This document shows, one piece after another, positions 1 to 10,200 of a stretch of 33,834 nt of DNA; positions within the stretch are counted from its first letter, which is position 1; each line of letters starts with the position of its first letter. The translations under genes and the position numbers were made by a program. The stretch is taken from the IMG/VR virus record IMGVR_UViG_3300042987_001661, positions 1 through 33,834 of that record; one strand, given 5' to 3'. Source of the DNA: a virus. The notes under the pieces were generated by a model, which was not told the DNA's origin, searched no databases, and saw only the letters and a list, made by a program, of their open reading frames with translations.

Positions 1-967
1 CAGATAAACCTCCCCCACCTTTCATCTGGTCACCATGAGTGACCAACATCTTGCGTCCATAAATCTCTACATATGCGTCAGCGCACAGAGGAATATTCCA
101 CGAGAATCTCCGGTCAGACTTCAGATGTCGCTGCAGCATTAAAGCAAGCAAATGATCCCAAGAATCCTCTGTACGACCCTTCATGCGAGGTTTGTAAGAT
201 AATCTTCCGTGATTCCCTACGACTGACACAACATGGGTGGGGCCATAGGCATCGGCAATTGTTTCTAAAAACTTAGCTAAGTGATCTACCCAAAAGTCTA
301 CCGTTGGGATCATTGATGATTCTTCATTAAAAATGGTGTCATCATGTAAACTTCCCGCAACCATGTCGCCACCAAGGATAACAATTGCACCTTCATAGTT
401 AAAACCACTCATAAGATTCTTACCCATGTTTACCGCACCAGCAGCAGTTTTCTGAAGGCGCTGCAATGCAATCTCACGATTGTAAGCATTCAGACCCCCA
501 ACCTCTGTTGGCTTTACGATCTCATCAAGGTGTAAATCTGATAGCATAATGAGAGCCGTAGCAGCACCCTTACGCTTAGCTCTGGTTTTAGACCAAGGTG
601 CGCTCTCTACCGAAATCTTGCTAGTCTTCAGTAAGATTTCATTAGCGGCCTTATAGTAAGCCGCCTCCTGCTCTGCCTCCTTATGTGCTTGACGAGCAGT
701 AGTGCGATCATTTCTTGCTGTAATAATCTCACGCTCTAGTCTAATGACTCTTTTCTCTAAATTTTCGTCATCTGTACCTGTCATTAATCTTCCTTTAAGT
801 TTTGAAGTATCGATTCCAAATTTAACTCTGGCATCAGCGATAGTTCGTCTGGCGACGACAATATCACGCTCTTTAAAATATTTGACTACATCTAAATCTG
901 TATTGATTTCAGGTAAATCATAAATACTCTTTAATGTTTGTTCTTCAAGCCAAGGTTTAGTTTCCAT
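1..967 (-). CDS. Calcineurin-like metallophosphoesterase, truncated at window edge
   Basis: This reading frame starts at the ATG at 967, four bases after the HNH gene stop, and runs open off the left edge with 322 residues visible. I read the metal-binding signature of the calcineurin-like phosphoesterase fold: DLH (Asp144, His146), GGDM (Asp201), GNHGR (Asn252, His253) and THGD (His311, Asp313). Residues 1-60 look like a small helical, possibly helix-turn-helix, segment. Residues 65-110 are a charged coiled coil. The family hydrolyses phosphoesters with two metal ions and includes SbcD/Mre11-type nucleases and protein phosphatases. Phage members are often annotated as metallophosphatases with unknown substrate. 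Its place behind the tail genes suggests the end of the late region or the start of a nucleic-acid-processing block. The C-terminus is not visible, so nuclease versus phosphatase cannot be decided here. Confidence 0.88.
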   Translation of the reverse strand, partial: METKPWLEEQTLKSIYDLPEINTDLDVVKYFKERDIVVARRTIADARVKFGIDTSKLKGRLMTGTDDENLEKRVIRLEREIITARNDRTTARQAHKEAEQEAAYYKAANEILLKTSKISVESAPWSKTRAKRKGAATALIMLSDLHLDEIVKPTEVGGLNAYNREIALQRLQKTAAGAVNMGKNLMSGFNYEGAIVILGGDMVAGSLHDDTIFNEESSMIPTVDFWVDHLAKFLETIADAYGPTHVVSVVGNHGRLSYKPRMKGRTEDSWDHLLALMLQRHLKSDRRFSWNIPLCADAYVEIYGRKMLVTHGDQMKGGGGLS

Positions 968-971
968 AATT

Positions 972-1409
972 TTACTCTTCATCTGGAGTGTTCTTTACAA
1001 AATGTCCTGCCGCATTACGTTTCCGAGGGCCTTCTTTTTTCCTCTTTTCACGTATTTTGTTTCGCACCGCTGTTCGGCGCTCCAATGATACCACTTTTCC
1101 TTCTCCGTGCAAAGCCGCATGTTCGGCCCGAGTGGTTAGAAATAAATTTTCTATTCTATTATCTACTTTTATTTCGTTAACGTGATGTACGGACTCTTCT
1201 GGGTTTAGAATCCTATTAAAAAATTTTTCAACGACTAATCTATGTTCATAGACATATCCATGATTACTATATGGGTGCTCTGGCCTCAACACTCGAACAT
1301 ATCCTTTATCATCAATATATTTTCCACCAGTAAAATTTGGATTTTCGTATCCAGATTGTGATTTTTTACCCCAAGAAATATCATTGCGGCGTGAGATCAA
1401 CCCAGACAT
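972..1409 (-). CDS. Free-standing HNH endonuclease
   Basis: A 145-residue protein of the HNH type found in free-standing phage homing endonucleases (HNH_3-like). The N-terminal part has the typical NPNFTGGKYIDDKGYVRV substrate-side segment (residues 23-40). It is followed by YEHRLV with His56, SVHHVNEIKVDNRIENL with His75, His76, Asn84 and Asn88, and EHAALH with His97 and His101. The C-terminus (105-145) is strongly basic and probably binds DNA. Such enzymes nick or cut one target site and spread into neighbouring phage genomes. The ATG overlaps the stop of the upstream minor tail gene by one base (TAATG), and the next gene starts four bases after its stop. It therefore sits in the late transcript without an intron or its own promoter. 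I see no interrupted gene around it. Confidence 0.9.
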   Translation of the reverse strand: MSGLISRRNDISWGKKSQSGYENPNFTGGKYIDDKGYVRVLRPEHPYSNHGYVYEHRLVVEKFFNRILNPEESVHHVNEIKVDNRIENLFLTTRAEHAALHGEGKVVSLERRTAVRNKIREKRKKEGPRKRNAAGHFVKNTPDEE

Positions 1410-2344
1410 TATACTCCTTCATAGGGTACATTGTCTAATGTATTGAGAATTTCATTATTGAGACTAGACTCAATAGAGGGACGATAGCGCATCCCCGGCA
1501 TTCCACCTTGTCCAATAAATTGAACCATTAAATATGAATATCTATTAGCGTTACTAGAAGGTGAAATTACATTGCTGATTGTTTGTCCAACATTAGTTGT
1601 ATCAGATGTAGCTTGTGTAGATCCAGACGATGAGCTTTTTGTTTGTGAGCCAGCATCATAAATTCGGCTAGCTCCATAACCCATTCTTGTATCTGTTGGT
1701 TTGATATCATTAATTACAATTTTACCCCAGTATCTGTTTGGAGATCCGAGAAGATCTCCATTATGATTGGCAACATACGTATATGTATTCCAGTTAACTA
1801 AATCACCCTGTTTTAACCATGTATAGCCAGTAGCAGCAACAGGTACGGAGATTCCAGATCTCACAAATGAAGCTCTTGCAACATATTTGCCAATATTTGG
1901 ACTATTAGGCATCTGCTGTACTTCAGATAAGCTTAATCCAGTATCTTGATCATACTTATTCGCTACATTAGCTGTGCGACCAGATCTCTTACACGTTATA
2001 GCTAAATAAAATCCATCAAGTACAATAGCTGAGTTAGCCCCGGATGCTGCGGTTCCAGTAATCGGATCAATACTAGTTGTTTCTTGCCGTGCAGAAGCGC
2101 AAGAAAGATGAACTTTATACCATCCAGTATATGGTGCGCGAAATACATCAATACACAATGGACTAATTTGTGTAGGATTATTTCCCGGCATAGACTCAAA
2201 GACAGTTCTCATTACAGACAAAGCTAAAACAGGACCTGCTGATGAAGCAACAAGATTATAATTCTCAACGTCATTGAGTACCATCTGATTGAATGTCTGC
2301 GATTGAAGCGGGGAAGTAGGTGTCCACTTGATTGACTTATACAT
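1409..2344 (-). CDS. Minor tail protein, third of three tandem relatives
   Basis: A 311-residue protein with no family I can name confidently. It begins with a short Trp/Pro motif (KWTPTSPL) and a predicted helix containing FNQMVLND, closely resembling the openings of the two genes upstream. The rest looks beta-rich, with many Tyr, Trp, Ser and Asn residues, as in phage tail-tip or receptor-contact proteins. A Ser/Thr/Asn-rich linker lies near residues 235-270. The ending MPGMRYRPSIE..NNEILNTLDNVP is unlike its neighbours. Its ATG overlaps the previous stop by one base and its own stop overlaps the HNH start by one base, so translation is probably coupled. Its place after the hub gene supports a tail-tip component. 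A role in receptor binding is inference only. Confidence 0.7.
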   Translation of the reverse strand: MYKSIKWTPTSPLQSQTFNQMVLNDVENYNLVASSAGPVLALSVMRTVFESMPGNNPTQISPLCIDVFRAPYTGWYKVHLSCASARQETTSIDPITGTAASGANSAIVLDGFYLAITCKRSGRTANVANKYDQDTGLSLSEVQQMPNSPNIGKYVARASFVRSGISVPVAATGYTWLKQGDLVNWNTYTYVANHNGDLLGSPNRYWGKIVINDIKPTDTRMGYGASRIYDAGSQTKSSSSGSTQATSDTTNVGQTISNVISPSSNANRYSYLMVQFIGQGGMPGMRYRPSIESSLNNEILNTLDNVPYEGV

Positions 2345-3264
2345 TATGGCCTCGTTGGCTCCATAGCATTATATGGATGATTTTCATATGCTTCATATAG
2401 TGGTGAAATTGATGGATCATCAATAACACCAGATGCAACACCCGATGGCTTTTCTACTTGACCACAATCTTCTACCGAGAAATATGCATTATATTGTGAA
2501 ATACCCTCTAAATTATAAGTTGTAGTGCTATTTTTATATTGAATTGGTAAATGATATACTGGCTGATTGCTTCCGCTACAATCCATTAGCTGGGGAGGAA
2601 CGACTCCGCCATAGCAATTCATTGGTCTATATTGCACTTTAATGATTGATTGACCGCTAGTTTTTGCACCCATTGCCCTTACAGCATGGCAGGAACTAGG
2701 TACTCCTCCCCTAAATGACTCGCTATTCCAGTCCCAAATATTACCATCGTAATTAAAAGATGTATCTCTAATGTAGTAATTCGATGTCGAAATAGCTCCA
2801 ACTCCACCCATATTATAATCAGCATCCACATAGTTTGTCCAATAAATTAAATCATGTCTATGTGTAACATCTCTTACTCTAATTTCTATACGTCCAGTTC
2901 TCCCTCCAAAAGAAGAAATTGGATGCGATAAATTATCGTCAGCGGTCCATACATAATCAAAATGTAGAGTAAATTTATAATATCTATTAGCTTGAAAATT
3001 AACACTAAATTTATTTGTATTAGGCTCAGTAAATTGAACATCTAACCAGTCTACTGAATTATATCTACCGTATGTAGATCCAAAACCGCTAACGCTATAG
3101 TTAGGAATATCTGTCTGTAAATTATTACATATACCCAATGCTTGTATTCCTAAAGCATTTTTTTCAATATCTGCTCTATTTGAGTCATCATTATCTGACA
3201 TCTGCTGTAGGAACTTACTATTAATTCTAGAGAATGTTGCGATATTAGGCTGTTGGATCGGCAT
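2344..3264 (-). CDS. Minor tail protein, second of three tandem relatives
   Basis: I choose the ATG at 3264 (307 residues, starting MPIQQPNIATF) because AAGGGGAG lies 8 bases upstream. The frame stays open further upstream to 3321, but that region has no ribosome site and overlaps the preceding gene more deeply. With this start the gene still overlaps the upstream gene by 20 bases. The N-terminal helix contains FLQQMSDND, resembling LQDMLQND and FNQMVLND in the flanking genes. The middle is beta-rich with YKFTLHFDYVW and RIEIRVRDV segments typical of jelly-roll or similar sandwich folds. The C-terminal part has many Tyr and Pro residues. A virion protein of the tail tip is likely from context; the fold and ligand are unknown. 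Confidence 0.7.
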   Translation of the reverse strand: MPIQQPNIATFSRINSKFLQQMSDNDDSNRADIEKNALGIQALGICNNLQTDIPNYSVSGFGSTYGRYNSVDWLDVQFTEPNTNKFSVNFQANRYYKFTLHFDYVWTADDNLSHPISSFGGRTGRIEIRVRDVTHRHDLIYWTNYVDADYNMGGVGAISTSNYYIRDTSFNYDGNIWDWNSESFRGGVPSSCHAVRAMGAKTSGQSIIKVQYRPMNCYGGVVPPQLMDCSGSNQPVYHLPIQYKNSTTTYNLEGISQYNAYFSVEDCGQVEKPSGVASGVIDDPSISPLYEAYENHPYNAMEPTRP

Positions 3265-4267
3265 TAATTTTCTCCCCTTGTACGATATCGTCTTCTTTAT
3301 AGTATATAATATTAGCCACACTACCGCAATCTGAAACTATAAATTGCGCTGTTGGGATTGACCCAGCAAATGGTGAATCAAAATTACTCCAAGTTTCTGG
3401 GTCTAAAACTGGCTGAAACCCGGGGATAGAGTTTGTTGCACCAGTATAAGTTTGTTTTGTAGGGGGATTATTACCAATTTGCTGCGTAAAATCAGATAAA
3501 TTGTACTTACCAGCTGCAGTAACTTCTCCATAATTCCAGTTATTATAAATATATTGATCTGGCTCAGAGGTACCAGATGGACGGGAATTATATGTATTTC
3601 TATTTTGTTCCCAAATTTCTAATGCAAGGGCATTTTCCGACTTCCACATAACCTCATATATGTGCGGACCTTGCCCCGGGTCAAAGTCAATAGCATCCAT
3701 ATAAAAAGAATGTGTTGACCTTGAGAGTTGATCGTTACCAGCACCACCAACATCATTATTAACTGTCCAAATATCTACCCAAGATTCAGATGTTATATCT
3801 ACTCCATCACGTACAAACTTGAATCCCGATATGGCCCAAGATGAATCATTGGTAGCCTCAGCAACAGTTCCTCCGGGGGTTGTGGTATCTGTGATTTTAG
3901 GATTACCATGAGATAGCAAAGGAATATATAATTGTAATTGTATTATTCTAGCTGGTAACACATTGACTGAGACTGATAGTCCATTAGGATTAATTTGCCA
4001 GTTATCATAGACGCGGGACCAATCTCTTAAGGTCTCTGTCGGATTTTTTGTACTCGTAAAAGCAATAGCATTAAATCCATCGGTTACATCACGGTACCCT
4101 TTTGTAGCTGTATTAGAAGCATACATAGTTAAGTCAGCACAACCCAAAATACCCCTAGGTCTAGCCAATACTTCATCTGCAACAGTTTGATCGTTTTGAA
4201 GCATATCTTGTAATTTATCTAGCGATATTGGCTCTGATGTCCAAGAAACTGGTTTATAGTTTTCCAT
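3245..4267 (-). CDS. Minor tail protein, first of three tandem relatives
   Basis: A 340-residue protein whose ATG overlaps the hub stop by one base (TAATG), with AGAGGG upstream inside the hub gene. It starts with VSWTSEPISLDKLQDMLQND, the same style of N-terminal motif as the next two genes. The central part contains alternating hydrophobic strands (LSVSVNVLPARIIQLQLYIPLL) and a GFKFVRDGVDIT segment consistent with a beta-sandwich. Several Trp, Tyr and Asn-rich loops follow (residues 215-270). Genes in this position, directly after a tail hub, commonly encode small tail-tip or adhesin proteins. I do not recognise a specific family, so the functional label comes from synteny plus the weak similarity to its two neighbours. 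Confidence 0.7.
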   Translation of the reverse strand: MENYKPVSWTSEPISLDKLQDMLQNDQTVADEVLARPRGILGCADLTMYASNTATKGYRDVTDGFNAIAFTSTKNPTETLRDWSRVYDNWQINPNGLSVSVNVLPARIIQLQLYIPLLSHGNPKITDTTTPGGTVAEATNDSSWAISGFKFVRDGVDITSESWVDIWTVNNDVGGAGNDQLSRSTHSFYMDAIDFDPGQGPHIYEVMWKSENALALEIWEQNRNTYNSRPSGTSEPDQYIYNNWNYGEVTAAGKYNLSDFTQQIGNNPPTKQTYTGATNSIPGFQPVLDPETWSNFDSPFAGSIPTAQFIVSDCGSVANIIYYKEDDIVQGEKINADPTA

Positions 4268-7200
4268 TATGAAACCCTCTTAAGTGTTAAAGTTTGTTCG
4301 ATACCGCCATTATATGATAATGATATCGACATAATCCAATATTCATTATTTTCGATAGACATTCTATCTAATGAATTAATTTCAATTCTATCACCTAATT
4401 GTAGTTGCGGTATACCCATTGTTTGCACTTGAATTGTTGGGATTGGTGATGAGTATTTTGATAGCAAATATTGTGCTAAGTCTTTAGCAAATGCAGCATC
4501 TGTAATTAATGGATTATCAATTTCTAGTATCTTTTCGCCATAGCGTCTAATATTATCCACATAATCCTTAGAAACTTCTACAATATTTTGTTTATTCTTT
4601 TCAGTATTCTGAACTACGACACCAGCAACATGAAAGTAGTTATCTAATTTTGTTACAGGGTTATTTCCTTCTAAAACTAGATATTTATTAGCTGGTACGG
4701 CGCTCGCTGACGGGTATAACTTGATCCTGCCCTTAGAGCCGTCAAATTTCCACTCAGATGCCTCTACGGTTTTATCAAATATAATGCTAGTTAAGAATGG
4801 ATACTTAACATATAAAACTGGACTACCTGACCATTCCATCATGAATTCTCTAGATTCTCCAACGGTAGATCCAGATAAGTGAGCCTGCGCTACAGTGTTC
4901 CAGTAACCACGTTCTAAGTCAAATAACATAGATCCAGAACTCTTATTGAATTTAATAAATTCATTATTGATTTTAATTATACCACTTTCGGGAAACAGCG
5001 GCTCATATTCACCAGCGGGATTCAGTGTTCTATTGATCTGCAGTGAAGTAGCCGAGGCAGAAATTCCTAAAGCTAATGTAGAGATAGCTAGTGAAGTACC
5101 CGAGTCCGCAGCCCATATCTGAGTAGTGCCAGCCCCCTGAGTTAATGGTGGATATACCTTAACTACAACTTTATTAACTTGTAATTCTACATTTTGATTG
5201 GCTGATTTGATATCTTGATTTTGATCTAATGTATATTGTACATTAGATTGTCTATAAGATAATGTATCGTCATAGGTTCTTCCGTGCTCATATATAAAGT
5301 GATTATTCTCATCAAAGTAGAACATACCAATATCAGCAGTGGCGATATTTAACATTTCGGTCCAGTATGAATCTGACCCAGCAGCTAATGCACTATAAAC
5401 GTATTGACGTATACTTCTACCTCTTTCATAGTGCTGACGTATCCATGATAGATTAGACAAAGTTTCTGATGGGGTAAGCGCGACCATACCTGTACTTGGC
5501 TTATTATATACAGCAATATTAGATATATAACCACTAAGTGATGAACTGCCGATATAAAAAGTATTGGCTCCATAGTATGGCTCTGTGCTAAAACCACAAT
5601 ATGTATTAACTTGACCATCAACAAATATTTGCACTACATATGTAGCAGCCGCTACATCATAAAATAAAACAGTTACAATATGATGCCATTCATTCAAGCT
5701 TAAGGCAGAACCTAAAGAATTTAGTGTCGGAATAGCATTATTAATATAAAAATATAATTTTTGATCAGTTCCAATTCTTACTGACCATTCACCATTGCCT
5801 CCAGAAGTCTCGGTATCTCCATATCTAAATAATTTTGTTAGTGAAGACACAGATGTAAACTTAAACCATCCCTCTAAAACAACAGCATCTGACCATTGAT
5901 CAGTATAAAATTCATAAGAATCATATCGTAGATATAATTCATTATTATAATATTGATTAGTTTGTATAGATTTTTCTATCTCTGAAGAGATTGGTGAATT
6001 AGTATTAAATGATGGATAATAGTTTATATCAAATTCATTTACTACTGATGTGCCTATGGTAAGATTCATATTTTGACCGAGGCCAGACGAATCCTCAATC
6101 GAGAGATTTCCTACCTTCTTCCACAGGGTCGCATCGATCGGAGAAGTAGTTTTGTTTTTAGTATAGGCATAAAGATGATTCTTATTCTGTCCAGAGTTTG
6201 GAATTACATTTAATTTTTGCGTTCCAGAATTTTTATAAGCATAGCCGCTATCTCTAAAGTCTTCATAGCTAAAAAATCTACCCTGATTAAGAGGCCAGTA
6301 TGCAATTAATTCATCTGATGGTTGATCGATATGAGAATTATTTGCACCATATCCAGCTTTATTGTAATGATAATAAATCTCGTCAAGAGGTAAGGCTCGT
6401 TTATAAATTGCAATTTCTGCTAGCTTAGGATAGATATTATTTCCAAAGTTCCCACCACCTATTATCAATGCGGCTGGTGGTGTCGCTTGTGCCATATAAG
6501 ATCCTGATGGAATTATACCAGTGCCAGCAAGTATGCCGTCTATATAAAGATTTAGTTGAGCCCCTACTGCGGTAACTGCAATGTGGTGCCATTTAAAGGT
6601 ACTTAAGCTCTCACTGCTGATTACACCGTAACCATTGCCAGTCGTAGTGTATACCCAAAAAACCAATTTTCCATCAGTTTGAAATTCAACTTTCCATTCA
6701 TTTTCTGATTGTGATGCACCCATTTTAGATATCAGATTAGATGTTGATGATGGCAGATATTGATAATTAAACCAAAACTCCAATGTAAAATTAGCACTAC
6801 GATTTAATGAATTAGGGAATAAACTAAAATCATAAGCACTATATCCACTATTTCCTCCTACCGATCCCTCATAGGGGGTTATAGAAGTATTAGAAATAGA
6901 AATAGATGGTATAACATTAGTAGTTCCATCCTTATCAAATCGTAAATGTAAACTATATGGGTCAGTTAAAATTGGACCAGACCAATAAGTTTGACAAGAT
7001 TCAGATCCTGTTATTGAGACGGAGCCATTCCGATCATAACCAGAACGATCACGAACAAATAAATTATTATTTGAATTAACATATTCTTGAAAATTCCAAT
7101 ATCCTACTGGCTTACTATCTAAGATAGTATCTTTATATTTGCTAGGATTATATGCATATCTTTTGTCTAATCTAGATGAGGAATTCATTTGATTAGAGAG

Positions 7201-10200
7201 AGTCTGATATCCGGTTATCGTTGTCACTTTTCCGGGTCCAAATAATTTAATCTCTCTTAAGAATCCTTGAAATATACTATTAACATTAATACTATGTGGA
7301 GCAGTAGCTACATTATTTACTACAGTATGAGGATACATACCCGCCCCAATCAGTAACTGACCTGATGGCTTTCTCGTTGGTGCTAACCCCGTAGCCCAAT
7401 TAAAATATTCTTCCTTGCCGTCGATGGTAATAATTAATCCGGTGCCATCTCTACTAGAATCTAAGCCAATACCGATATGATGCCATTTGCTATCCGTAAC
7501 TGTAGTTGGTCCAGTGATTCCATTTGTATCTATCAGCGATTGATCAGCTGATAACGCAAATCTTTGAGTTTTATAGCTTGTAGACGTCGTATTATTGCTA
7601 TAGGATTGACCTCCAACTGCATATGCAGTAGCCGTTCCATCTCCTACTACTGAATACGAACTTCTCTTATATGTTGTCATAGTAGCTATATTTGTAGTAG
7701 TCCAAGTATCAGTAGCAATATCATATCTAAATGTATATTGTCTATTAGTTATACCACTATTTTCTATGGTTCCAACAAGATAAATATAGTTACCAAGAGC
7801 AACTAATCTACTCTCCTGATAGAGTGCGGCATTAAAGTTAATTCCACTCAATGTTGTCCATGATAATGTAGTCGTATCGAAGACCCAAAAAAATTCATTA
7901 TTTGATGTGCTACTTTCAGTTTTCATTACATAAATTTTATTACCCACTACTGCACATATCACATTATTTAAATTAGTTATTCCTGATGGGAATCCGTAGC
8001 CATAGTTAGGTGATATTAACGATGGATGTGACCAAGTATTAGTAGAAGAAGTCCATGATGAAATAGAATAATTTGTTCCAGCATAGGTACCACCTATCAT
8101 CCATAATTTATTATTACAGGCTATTAACATATAACTAGTTAATCCGGAACGTGGAAAATCAGCACGTGTAGTCCAAGTATTAGAACTAGGATCAAACTCC
8201 TGTAATTTAATATTAAAGGAGCTAGCAGGGTAGTCTTCCCAGCCGCACATATAAAATTTACCATTTAATACGGCTCCAGTTTGAGAGTAATCATCACTAA
8301 AACATGAATAAGTTGATCCATTTAAGATAGTCCAAGTATTATTCGATGTATCATATACATATAAATCTCTTCTATCTCGCTGATTAATTTTTACTGCATC
8401 CGTATTATTAGCAGATTCACTATTAATGGAATAACCACCACCAACATAAATTTTTCCATTAAGATATCCAACAGCTGGATTAGTTAGTCCATAATTACCA
8501 CTAACAGAAGTTAATTTTGTAGAAGGTAGGGGTGCGATTGCACTACCACTAGAGGTATTGTCTGACCATTGTCCGCCCAATCCTATACTACCGTTTAATT
8601 GTTGTGTTTGAATATTAATCTTTCCTGAATTATTTACTCTAACAACAAAATCAGATGCATAATTTTTTGTTGAATAATTAAAAATAGTTTTACCGTTTGC
8701 TGCACTATCTGCCTTCATCCAAAATGTCAATGAAAAGGCCGATTCTGGGAAGTCATAAAATGTTCGCGGAAGGACTGCTCTAGATGCGTATGTTACATTT
8801 TGATTGACGCCATTTATATTATTATTATAAAGATCTGCAAATGGATGACTATATAGATAAACGTTACCATCAAAATACATTCCATAATTTAATATTTCAG
8901 ATTCATTCATACGCCAAAAGCCAAATGGTTTATCTTTAAGTACAGTTTTAACGTAATTATCTTCAATATCGATATTAGATAATGGAACACCGCTTCTTAA
9001 AGCTAAATCTTTAATTGCTTCACCAGCTGTTACAGATTCTGCGAGGTAACCATCAACAATGGTTCTATCCTGCATTTTTCCACTCGTATCTCGACATGAG
9101 ACATCTACCGACATGTTATCTGTGCTAATGGCCCAAGTATCAGAATAATATGTACCCTGCGGTATGAACTCATTATTTATGATGAAACCTATATCAAATT
9201 TAACACCCGGAGTTATATAGTTAGAAATACTACTATTAATATTTTGAGGGTTATATTTAAGATCTACATTACTTAATGTTAAATTAAGTGTATTTGCTGC
9301 AGTAGCACCTAGCGGTACGCTTGAATCAAAATTCTCTCTAACCTTAGAGATTTCCATCGATACCACATCAGAGGATATATCTTCAGTATATCTTGGTGCA
9401 AATTCCTGTACTCTGGCGGCATCATATCCAAATTCAGTATGCGTAATATTAACAGCAAGTCCTGACATAAGTGTAGGCTGACCAAGGTCGTATTCGAACA
9501 TTCCATTGCCTAAATTGGTTGCAGAACCTAAATCTTGCCAAGCCCCATTTTCATCTTTATAATATGCAGTCCAATCTGTTACTGCACCGTACTTCGTAGA
9601 AGTGGCAAAATCAATATAGTTAGCATTTACCTGATCGAATAGTAAATAAATCCAAACATCATCTTGCATAGTTCCGTTATAGTCACTATGAGCCTTGGAC
9701 CACCATCCATATTCATAGTCGGTATACTGAATTGTCTGTTCACGCTCAGAGATAAAATAATCCCCATTAGCAGTAATAATATTGCCGGTTTCATCGAAGG
9801 CATCTAATACACCCCAAGTGAGCGTATGTTCTTTCTGTCCGTTAATAACTTGTTTAGCATCATTAAACTTAGTAATAACTTTATTACCAAATATACTTAA
9901 TGGAGTAGAGATATTAATTGCACTAGCTGCTATATAATCGGCCATTAAGTCAATATTTTTATTAGCTACAAAAAACTCACTTACTATAACATTTTTCAGT
10001 CCGTTTCCACCATTATTAGGACCATAGCCGATACGTATAACATCGGGATAAGATGTAATGACATTAAAGTTAGCACCAGATGGCATCGCTATAAAGGTAC
10101 TAGTAGTGTTATCTGGAGAATTTATATTGCTATCAACAAGCAAATATAAATTATTATCTTTAAAAGTAAGTGTAATATGATGCCAAGTATTAATAGCTAG

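Noticed and set aside
73-276. Small plus-strand open frame near the left edge
   Set aside because: Entirely within the phosphoesterase coding frame on the other strand, whose catalytic motifs are clear.
900-1450. Group I intron or intein around the HNH endonuclease
   Set aside because: Both neighbouring genes look complete, with stop and start codons at the HNH borders; no split gene or intein splicing motifs.
1-4267. Diversity-generating retroelement acting on the minor tail proteins
   Set aside because: No reverse transcriptase gene and no paired near-identical template and variable repeats seen in the window.
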